This document shows, piece after piece, positions 25,068 to 33,537 of a stretch of DNA of 64,000 bases. The stretch is from NCBI GenBank assembly GCA_947259295.1, contig CAMYMG010000040.1:1-64000 (forward strand). The letters are read 5' to 3'. The first letter of the stretch is position 1. Every line of letters starts with the position of its first letter. Source of the stretch: an uncultured Rhizobiaceae bacterium (GTDB taxonomy: Bacteria; Pseudomonadota; Alphaproteobacteria; Rhizobiales; Rhizobiaceae). The notes under the pieces were generated by a model that was not told the origin of the DNA, did no database searches, and saw only the letters and a program-made list of their open reading frames with translations. The translations under genes and the position numbers were made by a program.

Positions 25068-26770
25068 GCCTTGCTGATCACGCGGTTTGCGGCCGACGTA
25101 ACCGCCTCGAGCGAGGCGGCAACGATGTTGGTGTTGATGCCGACACCGAAGAGTTTGCCGCCGGGATGCTCGACTTCCATGTAGCAGATCGCCGCCGCAT
25201 TGGAGCCGCGCTGCATGGAGTGCTCGGAATAGTCGAGAACCGAGAGCGCAACTCCGGTGTGGCGCGACAGCGCGTCGACGAAGCCGTCGATCGGACCGGT
25301 GCCGGTGCCCGAGATCGTGACTTCCTTGCCGTTGTCGACGATCGACGCCTCGACAATGCGATTTCCCTTCCGGTCGGGATCGGGGAAGGTCTGGTGGTCG
25401 AGGAACTTGAGGCGGGCGCCCGGCTGGTCGACATAGAGTTCGAGGAAGCGGTCATGGATGCGCTTGGCCGGCACCTCCTTGCCCTCCATGTCGGTGATCG
25501 ACTGAATGTCCTGGCTGAACTCGGCCTGCAGGTTGCGCGGCAGGTTGAGCCCATAGTCGGCCTGCAGGACATAGGCGATGCCGCCCTTGCCGGACTGCGA
25601 GTTGATGCGAATGATCGCCTCGTAGCTGCGCCCGACATCCTTGGGGTCGATCGGCAGGTAGGGCACTTCCCAATACGGCTTGTTGGCCTGCTTGATCGCC
25701 TTCATGCCCTTGTTGATCGCATCCTGATGCGAGCCCGAGAAGGCGGTGTAGACGAGGTCGCCGACATAGGGATGGCGTTCCGGAATCCGCAACTGGTTGG
25801 AGTACTCGTAGACATCCTTCATGCGGTTGATGTCCGAGCAATCCAGCATCGGGTCGAGACCCTGCGTGTACATGTTGAGCGCCAGGGTGACGAGGTCGAC
25901 ATTGCCGGTGCGTTCGCCATTGCCGAACAGGGTGCCCTCGACGCGGTCGGCCCCGGCGAGCAGGCCGAGTTCGGTCGCGGCGATACCGGTGCCACGGTCG
26001 TTGTGGGGATGCAGGGAGACCAGAATGTTCTCGCGGTTGTCGAGCTGGCGGCACATCCACTCGATCTGATCGGCATGGATGTTGGGCGTCGACATCTCGA
26101 CGGTTGCCGGCAGGTTGATGATCAGCTTGTTGTCCGGCGTCGGCTGCACGATCTCCGAGACCGCGTTGCAGATCTCGAGCGCAACTTCGAGCTCGGTGCC
26201 GGTGAAGCTTTCGGGTGAATACTCGAAGCGATAGCCGCCGCCGGCCTTGGCAGCCATATCGGTGATCATCTTGGCCGCATCGGTGGCGATCTGCTTGATG
26301 CCTGCCACGTCCTTGGCGAACACGACCCGGCGCTGCAACTCGCTGGTCGAGTTGTAGAAATGCACGATCGGCCGGGTCGCCCCTTCGAGCGACTGGAAGG
26401 TGCGGGTGATCAGCTCGGGCCGGCACTGCACCAGCACCTGAAGCGAGACGTTCTCAGGCACGCCTCCTTCCTCAATGCACCAGCGGGCGAAATCGAAGTC
26501 GGTCTGCGAGGCGGACGGGAAGCCGATCTCGATCTCCTTGAAGCCCATGTCGAGCAGGAGCTGGAACATGCGCGCCTTGCGGTCGTGACCCATCGGGTCG
26601 ATCAGCGCCTGGTTGCCGTCGCGCAGGTCGACGGAGCACCAGATCGGCGCCTTCTCGATGCGCTTGTCGGGCCAGGTTCGGTCGGTCAGGCCGACAGGAG
26701 GGTAGGGTTGATACTTTCGTCCGGCGTCGGGCATGCCCTTCGCCTGCGACATCGAAGTCTTTGCGTCCAT
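25064..26770 (-). CDS. leuA: 2-isopropylmalate synthase (long type)
   Basis: LeuA condenses acetyl-CoA and 2-oxoisovalerate, the first committed step of leucine synthesis. The 568-residue protein is the long LeuA type that begins with YQPYPPVGLTDRTWPDKRIEKAPIWCSVDLRDGNQALIDPM, containing the catalytic DLRDGNQ motif, the HPHNDRGTG metal-binding site and a C-terminal LeuA dimer/allosteric domain for leucine feedback. The start at MDAKTSMSQAKG (26770) has GGGAG eight bases upstream. A Leu-codon leader peptide and alternative hairpins precede it, so expression is probably attenuated by charged tRNA-Leu. Confidence 0.94.
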   Translation of the reverse strand: MDAKTSMSQAKGMPDAGRKYQPYPPVGLTDRTWPDKRIEKAPIWCSVDLRDGNQALIDPMGHDRKARMFQLLLDMGFKEIEIGFPSASQTDFDFARWCIEEGGVPENVSLQVLVQCRPELITRTFQSLEGATRPIVHFYNSTSELQRRVVFAKDVAGIKQIATDAAKMITDMAAKAGGGYRFEYSPESFTGTELEVALEICNAVSEIVQPTPDNKLIINLPATVEMSTPNIHADQIEWMCRQLDNRENILVSLHPHNDRGTGIAATELGLLAGADRVEGTLFGNGERTGNVDLVTLALNMYTQGLDPMLDCSDINRMKDVYEYSNQLRIPERHPYVGDLVYTAFSGSHQDAINKGMKAIKQANKPYWEVPYLPIDPKDVGRSYEAIIRINSQSGKGGIAYVLQADYGLNLPRNLQAEFSQDIQSITDMEGKEVPAKRIHDRFLELYVDQPGARLKFLDHQTFPDPDRKGNRIVEASIVDNGKEVTISGTGTGPIDGFVDALSRHTGVALSVLDYSEHSMQRGSNAAAICYMEVEHPGGKLFGVGINTNIVAASLEAVTSAANRVISKA

Positions 26771-26867
26771 CTTGTCTGCTCCCGGCGAGGATCGCTTCTC
26801 AAGCGAATGCAACGCCTATCAAATCTTCATGCAGGAAATTGTGACTGGCAAGGAGCTTGCTGCGCTG

Positions 26868-26911
26868 GGCGGCGTATTCGACCGCCGGGCGCTCCTTCAG
26901 CTGGCCCGACG
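26868..26911 (-). promoter_or_regulatory. Mutually exclusive stems of putative leuA attenuator
   Basis: On the minus strand the bases of 26904-26911 can pair with 26883-26890 (8 bp, one G-U), while 26882-26886 can instead pair with 26868-26872 (5 bp GC). The two stems share bases and cannot coexist. The first overlaps the last codons of the leader peptide, as needed for ribosome control. No clear T-run follows, so the outcome may be rho-dependent or translational. Confidence 0.5.
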
Positions 26912-26992
26912 ATCGCCGATAAGACCGAGCAGCAGAAGGGCCGAGGAAAGCGCGCGCACAGTGTCGACCGCGAAGGCGGACTGACGGGACAT
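26897..26992 (-). CDS. leuL: leuA leader peptide with run of Leu codons
   Basis: A 31-codon frame from ATG 26992 to TGA 26897-26899 encodes a peptide whose middle reads ALSSALLLLGLIGDRRAS. Four consecutive Leu codons (CTT CTG CTG CTC), then GGT CTT, lie 14-20 codons in and 127 bases or more before leuA. This is the classical signature of ribosome-mediated leucine attenuation. An in-frame ATG at 27016 would add eight residues. The gene is too small for normal gene finders. Confidence 0.7.
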   Translation of the reverse strand: MSRQSAFAVDTVRALSSALLLLGLIGDRRAS

Positions 26993-27023
26993 GGCTGTGG
27001 CCGGGCGCTTGGACATGGCGGGT

Positions 27024-27052
27024 CTATTACATCAGGGCCGCGGGAGTGGCAA
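27024..27052 (-). promoter_or_regulatory. Candidate leuL-leuA promoter
   Basis: On the minus strand TTGCCA (27047-27052) and TAATAG (27024-27029) are 17 bases apart, a fair housekeeping -35/-10 pair. Transcription would begin near 27016-27018, just before the leader peptide, possibly at its upstream ATG. Confidence 0.45.
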
Positions 27053-27075
27053 GTGCGTCGGGAATTGGAGGCGCG

Positions 27076-28164
27076 TCAGGTCTTGATCCACCGGGCGACG
27101 AGCCGCGCCAGCGACGGTCCGATCGCCAGGACGATCACGAGACGGGCGCTCTGCAGCGCCATGACAAAACTCAGATCGACATTGTCCGACGCGGCGGCGA
27201 TGATGGCGACGGAATCCATGCCGCCGGGGCTGGTGGCGAGGTAGGCGGTCAACGGATCGATGCCGAGTTCGTGGCTGAGCAGCCAGGCGAGCCCGCCACA
27301 GAACGACATCAGGGCAACGATAGAGCCGATGATCTGCGGCAGCGCGCGGGCTGCGTGATGCAGGATCGCGCGGGTGAAGTTCAACCCGATGGCCCAGCCG
27401 ATCAGCATGTAGGATGTTCCGAGCAGCCAGACCGGCAACTGCATCGGTGCGCCGAACCACAGATGGACGACGGCACCGAGGATCGCCGCACCGAGAAAGT
27501 AAGGCGAAGGCAGGCGCAGCAGTTGACCCACGAGGCCGCCGCCGAGCGCAATTGCCAGGGTGGTACCGAAGGGCACCCACTCGATCGCGGGAAACCAGAT
27601 GCTGGCGGGGGCCTCGACGCCCGATGTGTCGACCCAAAGCCGCGCGATCATCGCCGCCGAGATCGAGACGAAGATGACGCGCAGATACTGCATGAAGGCG
27701 ACGAGCCGAGCATCCGCCCCGAACGCGCCGGCCATCAGAACCATTGCAGTCGCGCCGCCGGGTGCCGAGCCCCAGACGGCAGTCGTGCCTGGCAGAATGC
27801 GGAATCGGCTGATGAACCAGCCGAGAAAGCTCGACGCGAGCAGGGTGGCCGTCACGATACCGAGGAAGAGCGGCCATTCGTGAAGAAAAGTGACGAAAAT
27901 GGCGGGCGAGAGTGAAGCTGCGACCAGGCATCCGACAAGCGCCTGCGAGCCGGCGAAGCCGAATTTCGAGACGCGCACCGTGGCACCGTTCGTGCCGGCG
28001 AGAATCGCTGCCAGCATCGGACCAAGCAGCATGGCAGCGGGCAAGCCGGCATATTCCAGCAGGGCGGCGAAGATCAGCGAAACCGCCAGCAACGCAACCC
28101 ATTGGGCTACGGCATGCAGATTTCCCAGACTTTGCGTTGGTGTCGGCGGGGCGGGCGGTTGCAT
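27076..28164 (-). CDS. AbrB-family (ammonia monooxygenase-type) membrane transporter
   Basis: The 362-residue polytopic protein has two repeats of the AbrB duplication domain, seen in LPAAMLLGPMLAAILAGTNG near the start and in SPYFLGAAILGAVVHLWFG in the second half. About ten membrane segments are expected. The ending DPLTAYLATSPGGMDSVAIIAAASDNVDLSFVMALQSARLVIVL is characteristic of the family, which is annotated as putative ammonia monooxygenase but behaves like a transporter. The substrate is unknown. It shares the strand of leuA but has the leuA promoter downstream of it. Confidence 0.82.
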   Translation of the reverse strand: MQPPAPPTPTQSLGNLHAVAQWVALLAVSLIFAALLEYAGLPAAMLLGPMLAAILAGTNGATVRVSKFGFAGSQALVGCLVAASLSPAIFVTFLHEWPLFLGIVTATLLASSFLGWFISRFRILPGTTAVWGSAPGGATAMVLMAGAFGADARLVAFMQYLRVIFVSISAAMIARLWVDTSGVEAPASIWFPAIEWVPFGTTLAIALGGGLVGQLLRLPSPYFLGAAILGAVVHLWFGAPMQLPVWLLGTSYMLIGWAIGLNFTRAILHHAARALPQIIGSIVALMSFCGGLAWLLSHELGIDPLTAYLATSPGGMDSVAIIAAASDNVDLSFVMALQSARLVIVLAIGPSLARLVARWIKT

Positions 28165-28274
28165 TCAGCTACTCCATAGACCCCACCGGCAGCCGATGTC
28201 AGGTCCAAGAGCAAGAAAATGACGACCCCGCTCGAATTCCCCGACGTTCGGACCGGTAACGTTCCAGGGCTTCT

Positions 28275-29183
28275 CTAGGCGAAGGGGACAGCGCTGGTGC
28301 CGGGAGGCAGCTTGGCTTCGTCGTCGGGCTCGACGTGAATGGTGATGCGAACGCTCGGGATTTCCTGCTTCAGAGCCGCCTCGATCCGGTCGCAGATTAT
28401 GTGGCTGTCGCCAACCGACATCCCTGAATCCACCACCAGGTGGAATTCGATGAAGGTGGCGCGGCCGGCGATCCGGGTCTTCAGGTCATGGACCTCGAGC
28501 GCGCCCCTGGAGTTTGCAGAGATGATGTCGCGGATGCGGACATGCTCGTCTCTGTCGACGGCGCGGTCCATCAGGCCCTGCATCGACGAGCCGATCACGT
28601 ACCAGCCCTGCCACAGGATGTTCAGGGCGACGATGATGGCCAGTGCCGGGTCGAGGATCGACCAGCCTGTCAGGACAGCGCCGACGAGGCCGACAATCAC
28701 CCCGATGGAGGTGACGACGTCGGTCATTATGTGGCGTCCATCCGCAACCAGCGCGGGTGATTTTTCCCTGAGTCCGACCCGGATCAACCACTGCGCCCAG
28801 AACAGGTTGATGGCAGCCGCGACGCCGTTGATCGACAGGCCCAGCCAGGGCTGTTCCAGCGTGACCGGCGATTCCCATGCCCGCCATACCTCGGCAAGGA
28901 TCAGGAGCGAGGCAAGCACGATCAGCACGCCCTCGAGCACGGCCGAAAAATACTCCGCCTTGTGATGGCCGAACGGGTGGTCCTGGTCGGCGGGCTTGTG
29001 GCTGATGCGGATCGCCCAGAAGGCAGCCAGCGCGGCAATGACATTGACGATCGATTCCAGCGCGTCGGAATAGAGCGCAACCGAACCGGTCAGCCACCAG
29101 GCAACGAATTTCAGCCCCATCACCGCGAAGGCGATGACGATGGACCAGAAGGCGAGGGCTGCGATCTTCTGCTTCGCTGTCAT
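28275..29183 (-). CDS. Cation diffusion facilitator (CDF) metal exporter
   Basis: A 302-residue proton-antiport efflux protein for divalent metals (Zn2+, Fe2+, Co2+ or Mn2+). Six membrane helices are apparent, with SDALESIVNVIAA in helix 2, the HKPADQDHPFGHHKAEYF loop, and ADGRHIMTDVVTSIGV in helix 5 holding the paired His/Asp metal site (HxxxD, typical for Zn). The cytoplasmic C-terminal domain (VHDLKTRIAGRATFIEFHLVVDSGMSVGDSHIICDRIEAAL) completes the fold. It lies seven bases after the trpE(G) stop, so it is likely in the same transcript although functionally unrelated. Confidence 0.88.
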   Translation of the reverse strand: MTAKQKIAALAFWSIVIAFAVMGLKFVAWWLTGSVALYSDALESIVNVIAALAAFWAIRISHKPADQDHPFGHHKAEYFSAVLEGVLIVLASLLILAEVWRAWESPVTLEQPWLGLSINGVAAAINLFWAQWLIRVGLREKSPALVADGRHIMTDVVTSIGVIVGLVGAVLTGWSILDPALAIIVALNILWQGWYVIGSSMQGLMDRAVDRDEHVRIRDIISANSRGALEVHDLKTRIAGRATFIEFHLVVDSGMSVGDSHIICDRIEAALKQEIPSVRITIHVEPDDEAKLPPGTSAVPFA

Positions 29184-29190
29184 CCGCCGG

Positions 29191-31380
29191 TCAGGCCGCC
29201 TTGACCTTGGCCTTGCGGGGCAGATGGGCGACGACGTTCTCGATCATGCGCATGCCGGCATCCTGGCCGAGCGTCATGATGGATTCCGGATGAAACTGCA
29301 CCGCGGCAATGGGCTCGTTGCGGTGCTCGAAGGCCATGACGATGCCGTCGTCGGTCTCTGCGGTGACCTCGAAATCCGCCGGCAGGCGGACCGGGTCAGC
29401 AAAAATCGAGTGATAGCGACCGACCGTGACTTCCTTCGGAAGGCCGGAGAAGATGATCCCGGGCTTCGATACGCGGATGCGCGATGGCTTGCCGTGCATG
29501 GGAATGTGGAGCTGGCGCAGTTCGCCGCCATAGGCTTCCGCAAGCGCCTGCAGTCCGAGGCAGACGCCGAATATCGGCAGGTGACGGTCGCGCGCCTTGC
29601 GGATGGTCGTAGCGCAATCGAAATCCCTCGGCGTGCCGGGTCCGGGCGACAGGACGACGAGATCAGGCTTCAGCCGGTCGAACACTTCGTCGGCTACCGG
29701 CGAACGGACCGTCGAGACGGTGGCGCCGGTCTGGCGGAAATAGTTCGCCAGCGTGTGGACGAAACTGTCCTCGTGGTCGACGAGGAGGATGTTGACACCG
29801 TCGCCCACACGGGAGGTCTGGCGTTCGGCGGTGGCGGCATTGCCGGCCTTGGCGTCGCGAATGGCGGAGATCATGGCTGATGCCTTCAGTTCTGTTTCGG
29901 CTTCTTCATCCTCCGGCACGCTGTCGAACAGCAAGGTAGCACCGGCACGCACCTCGGCAATTCCGTCCTTGATGCGGATGGTGCGCAGTGTCAGGCCGGT
30001 GTTGAGGTCGCCGTTGAAATGCACCATGCCGATGGCGCCGCCGTACCAAGCGCGCGGGCTCTTCTCGTTCTTTTCGATAAAGCGCATCGCCCAAAGTTTC
30101 GGCGCGCCCGTAACGGTCACCGCCCAGGCATGGCTGAGGAAGGCATCGAAAGCGTCCATGCCTTCGCGCAGCCGGCCCTCGATGTGGTCGACCGTGTGGA
30201 TGAGGCGCGAATACATTTCGATCTGGCGCCTGCCGATGACCCGCACCGAGCCCGGCTCGCAGACCCGGCTCTTGTCGTTTCGATCGACGTCCGAACACAT
30301 GGTCAGCTCGGACTCATCCTTCTTCGAGTTGAGCAGCTTCAGGATCTGCTCGGAATCCGAAATCGCATCGTCGCCGCGCTTGATCGTGCCGGAAATCGGG
30401 CAGGTCTCGACGCGGCGGCCGTTGACGCGGACGAACATTTCAGGCGACGCGCCGATCAGATATTCACCCTCTCCGAGATTGATGAAGAAGGAATAGGGCG
30501 ACGGGTTGATCTGCTTGAGACGGCGCGAGATCTCGGAGGGCGGCGTTTCGCAGCGCTCGTAAAACATCTGGCCCGGCACCACCTCGAAGAGGTCGCCGCG
30601 CTGGAAACTCTCCTTGGCTTTCTCCACCAGCTTTGCGTATTCACCCGGCGAATGGTCACCGCGAGGCGGGATGCTGCTCGATGGCCTGAAAGGTTCCTCC
30701 CTGCCGCCGCGCGCCAGCCCTTCGGTGGTGAAACCGTCGCCGGAATAGTCGTAGCGGTCGTGCCAGGCCAGCGCCTGGTGATGATCGACGACGAGGATCT
30801 CGTCCGGCAGATAGAGCACGAGGTCGCGCTGGCTGTCGGCCCGCTGCAGCGAGAAGTCGACCGGGTCGAACTGGAAGGCCAGGTCATAGCCGAAGGCGCC
30901 GTAGAGGCCGAGATTGGAATCCTGCTCCGTCCGGAACAGGCCGACCACGGCACGCAGCACGGTGAACACCGAGGGAACGCGGCTGCGCTCCTCTTCCGTG
31001 AAGACGCGGCCGGGCGTCGCCACGTCCAGCCGTACGAGCGTCGCCGTCGACTCCACAACCGTGACATCGTCCAGATTTGAAACGGTATCGAGGATGAGCG
31101 GCAGCATAACTTCGCCACGACCGTTGAGAGCCTCGATGCGCATGGCGCGGCCACGCGCCGAAATGACCAGCGGCGGGTCGATGATCGCCGTGTCCCAGCG
31201 CGTGTAGCGTCCCGGATATTCGTAGTTCGATGAAAAAACGGCGCCGCGGCGTCCGTTCAGGCCGTCGATATAGGTCTCGATGGCACCGGCATAGGGCGTG
31301 TCATGGCGCTGCCTGGTGATGCTCACGCCACCGGCCGTGACAAACCGTTCGGCTCCGTCTTCAAGTAGCTCGATGGTCAT
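29191..31380 (-). CDS. trpE: Fused anthranilate synthase TrpE(G)
   Basis: This enzyme makes anthranilate from chorismate and glutamine, the first step of tryptophan synthesis. The 729-residue protein fuses the chorismate-binding TrpE component (residues 1 to about 510, with [29 protein letters not shown] and [17 protein letters not shown]) to a class I glutamine amidotransferase (about 530-729, with [10 protein letters not shown], the nucleophile in FGVCLGLQA and the QFHPES triad part). Such fusions are usual in rhizobia. The start MTIELLEDG has GGAG six bases upstream; a METG start 12 bases earlier is possible. It is controlled by trpL attenuation. Confidence 0.95.
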   Translation of the reverse strand: MTIELLEDGAERFVTAGGVSITRQRHDTPYAGAIETYIDGLNGRRGAVFSSNYEYPGRYTRWDTAIIDPPLVISARGRAMRIEALNGRGEVMLPLILDTVSNLDDVTVVESTATLVRLDVATPGRVFTEEERSRVPSVFTVLRAVVGLFRTEQDSNLGLYGAFGYDLAFQFDPVDFSLQRADSQRDLVLYLPDEILVVDHHQALAWHDRYDYSGDGFTTEGLARGGREEPFRPSSSIPPRGDHSPGEYAKLVEKAKESFQRGDLFEVVPGQMFYERCETPPSEISRRLKQINPSPYSFFINLGEGEYLIGASPEMFVRVNGRRVETCPISGTIKRGDDAISDSEQILKLLNSKKDESELTMCSDVDRNDKSRVCEPGSVRVIGRRQIEMYSRLIHTVDHIEGRLREGMDAFDAFLSHAWAVTVTGAPKLWAMRFIEKNEKSPRAWYGGAIGMVHFNGDLNTGLTLRTIRIKDGIAEVRAGATLLFDSVPEDEEAETELKASAMISAIRDAKAGNAATAERQTSRVGDGVNILLVDHEDSFVHTLANYFRQTGATVSTVRSPVADEVFDRLKPDLVVLSPGPGTPRDFDCATTIRKARDRHLPIFGVCLGLQALAEAYGGELRQLHIPMHGKPSRIRVSKPGIIFSGLPKEVTVGRYHSIFADPVRLPADFEVTAETDDGIVMAFEHRNEPIAAVQFHPESIMTLGQDAGMRMIENVVAHLPRKAKVKAA

Positions 31381-31421
31381 TCCCGTCTCCATCCGTTCCT
31401 GCGGGGCCGGGCAAGCACCTG

Positions 31422-31492
31422 AAATACAAATGGCCGCCCGGATATTCCGTTGCGGCCACAAAAGTTTCCACGCGCACGCGCTTTCAGGCCGC
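31422..31492 (-). promoter_or_regulatory. trp attenuator: antiterminator and terminator stems
   Basis: On the minus strand GCGGCC at 31487-31492 (region 2) can pair with GGCCGC at 31452-31457 (region 3), or region 3 can pair with GCGGCC at 31432-31437 (region 4). The latter hairpin is followed by ATTTGTATTT, a terminator tail. Region 1 (31501-31505) can pair with region 2. This is the classical three-way switch driven by stalling at Trp codons. Confidence 0.82.
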
Positions 31493-31494
31493 TG

Positions 31495-31539
31495 TCAGCA
31501 GGCCCACCACCAAGTCGATGCATTCGTGCGCGAGTTCAT
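31495..31539 (-). CDS. trpL: trp leader peptide TrpL with three Trp codons
   Basis: The 14-codon frame reads MNSRTNASTWWWAC, with three consecutive TGG codons just before the attenuator stems. Sinorhizobium TrpL is also 14 residues with WWW near its end, and its transcript starts at the ATG. Here too the -10 box ends six bases before the ATG, implying a leaderless message. In Sinorhizobium the released leader RNA (rnTrpL) and peptide act in trans on other mRNAs; whether that holds here is unknown. Confidence 0.88.
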   Translation of the reverse strand: MNSRTNASTWWWAC

Positions 31540-31545
31540 GATTTT

Positions 31546-31574
31546 CCCATAGCCGCGATTGACGAAGGGCGCAA
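31546..31574 (-). promoter_or_regulatory. Candidate trpL promoter giving a leaderless start
   Basis: On the minus strand TTGCGC (31569-31574) and TATGGG (31546-31551) are separated by 17 bases. Transcription would start at or next to the A of the trpL ATG at 31539, as described for Sinorhizobium meliloti trpL. Confidence 0.55.
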
Positions 31575-31760
31575 CGGGAATCGGCGCGCCACAGGCAGCG
31601 GTTGATGATGCTCGCGAGGGCTTGACGTTGCCGAAGCGTGTGGCAATCTTCACTCAGAAGAAAATAAATGAAATCTGTGGAAAATCCTGATGTCGCCGGG
31701 GGACATGCGGCGGCGAAAGGACATTCGGGAAGCGCAGCATGCGCACGGGAGGGAATTGCC

Positions 31761-33476
31761 ATGAGTACGACTACCATGACGGTCAGCGGCCCTAGCTCGG
31801 GCCAATTGCACCGGACAATCGACTGGCGCGGCGCATTCTGGGTCGCCAGCGGCGTGCCGGCGCTGGTGCTTTTTTCGATCGGCGGCATTGCAGGAACGAC
31901 AGGCAAGCTCGCCTTCGTCATCTGGACATGCTCGGTCATTCTCGGGCTGGTCCAGTCCTTCACCTATGCCGAAATCGCCGGACTGTTCCCGTCCAAATCT
32001 GGCGGCGCGTCCGTCTACGGTGCGACGGCTTGGCTGCGCTATTCGAAATTCATCGCACCACTCTCGGTGTGGTGCAACTGGCTGGCCTGGACGCCGGTGC
32101 TGTCGCTCGGCTGCTCCATTGCCGCAGCCTACATCCTCAGCGCGCTGGCGCCGATCCCCGGCTTCACCGAGGGTTCGGCGGAGGTCGTTGCCTGGCTTGG
32201 CGATCCGGCCAATGCAGGGAAGTCCGCTGCCGATGCGATCGCGGCCCTAACCGCTTCCGGCACCCCCGCGATTCGCGACTGGACCCTATACAGCGGCTCG
32301 CTTGGACCGGTCAGTTTCTCTCTCAACGCGGTGTTCTGGATCGGCGTGGTGCTGATGCTGATCGTCTTCGCGATCCAGCATCGCGGCATTCTCGGCACGG
32401 CCAGCGTGCAGAAGTACATCGGCCTGATCGTCATCATCCCGATGCTGATCGTCGGCATCGTGCCGATCGTCACCGGCCAGATCAACTGGGACAACTACTC
32501 GCCGCTGGTGCCCTTGGCCGAAGCCTATGCGCCCGAACCCGGCACCTGGAACATCAGCGGCTGGACCCTGGTGTTCGGCGGCATGTTCATCGCGGCCTGG
32601 TCGGCCTACGCCTTCGAGACCTCGATCTGTTTCACCAGCGAGTTCAAGAACCCGGCGCGCGACACGGTGCGCGCAATTCTTTATTCGGGCCTGCTTTGCC
32701 TGTTGCTCTACACGCTGGTGCCGTTCACCTTCCAGGGCGTGCTCGGCCTCGAGGGCATGCTGTCAGGTCCGATCGTCGATGGATCAGGCGTCGGCAACGC
32801 CATGGCTCAGATGGTCGGCGGCGCCGGCATCATCACGTCGATCATGATCATGCTGATGATCCTGGCGCTGATGCTGGCCATCATGACGGCAATGGCCGGC
32901 TCCTCGCGTACGCTCTACCAGGGGTCGGTGGATGGCTGGCTGCCGCGTTATCTCAGCCACGTCAATCCGCATGGCGCGCCGACGGCCGCCATGTGGACCG
33001 ATCTCGTCTTCAACCTCGGGCTCCTGGCGATCGCTGCGGCCGACGCGACCAGCTACTTCTTCATCCTGGCCGTTTCGAACTGCGGCTACATCATCTTTAA
33101 CTTCCTCAACCTCAACGCCGGCTGGATCCACCGCATGGACAACGGGCACATCGCGCGTCCGTGGAAGGCGCCGACCGTGCTGATCGCCATCGGTGCGATC
33201 CTGTCCTACGTCAACGCCATGTTCATGGGCGCCGGCGCCAAGGTCTGGAACCCCTGGGCGCTGTGGGCGGGGCTCATCGCGGCGGCGCTGATCATTCCGG
33301 TGTTCTGGTTCCGCCACTATGTGCAGGACGGGGGCAAGTTTCCCGTGCACATGCTGGACGACCTCGGCATCAAGCAATCGGATCTAGTGGTGCGGAGGGC
33401 GGGCATGCTGCCCTATCTGACGCTCGCTGCCGGGGCCGCGGTGGTGCTGATCTCGAACTGGTTCTTCGTGATCTGA
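31761..33476 (+). CDS. APC-family amino acid permease
   Basis: The 571-residue inner-membrane transporter has the APC start GALVLFSIGGIAG-like (VPALVLFSIGGIAGTTG), EIAGLFPSKSGGASVYGATAWLRY in helix 3, and ETSICFTSEFKNPARDTVRAI in the middle, all typical of amino acid/polyamine permeases. An extra loop of about 60 residues (PIPGFTEGSAEVVAWL...LYSGSLGPVS) follows helix 4. The start is ATG 31761 with GGGAGG upstream; the frame to 31668 lacks a ribosome site. The neighbouring deacylase suggests an N-acyl amino acid or similar substrate, but this is a guess. Confidence 0.82.
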   Translation: MSTTTMTVSGPSSGQLHRTIDWRGAFWVASGVPALVLFSIGGIAGTTGKLAFVIWTCSVILGLVQSFTYAEIAGLFPSKSGGASVYGATAWLRYSKFIAPLSVWCNWLAWTPVLSLGCSIAAAYILSALAPIPGFTEGSAEVVAWLGDPANAGKSAADAIAALTASGTPAIRDWTLYSGSLGPVSFSLNAVFWIGVVLMLIVFAIQHRGILGTASVQKYIGLIVIIPMLIVGIVPIVTGQINWDNYSPLVPLAEAYAPEPGTWNISGWTLVFGGMFIAAWSAYAFETSICFTSEFKNPARDTVRAILYSGLLCLLLYTLVPFTFQGVLGLEGMLSGPIVDGSGVGNAMAQMVGGAGIITSIMIMLMILALMLAIMTAMAGSSRTLYQGSVDGWLPRYLSHVNPHGAPTAAMWTDLVFNLGLLAIAAADATSYFFILAVSNCGYIIFNFLNLNAGWIHRMDNGHIARPWKAPTVLIAIGAILSYVNAMFMGAGAKVWNPWALWAGLIAAALIIPVFWFRHYVQDGGKFPVHMLDDLGIKQSDLVVRRAGMLPYLTLAAGAAVVLISNWFFVI

Positions 33477-33496
33477 CAAACCCTGAAGTTGATCAG

Positions 33497-33526
33497 AAGG
33501 GCCCGGAGCGCGAGTTCCGGGCCTTT
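33497..33526. terminator. Bidirectional terminator between convergent genes
   Basis: GGCCCGGA at 33500-33507 pairs perfectly with TCCGGGCC at 33516-33523, flanked by AAG on one side and TTT on the other. It lies between the permease stop (33476) and the end of the convergent deacylase gene (33538). Confidence 0.7.
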
Positions 33527-33537
33527 CAGCATCCGGA

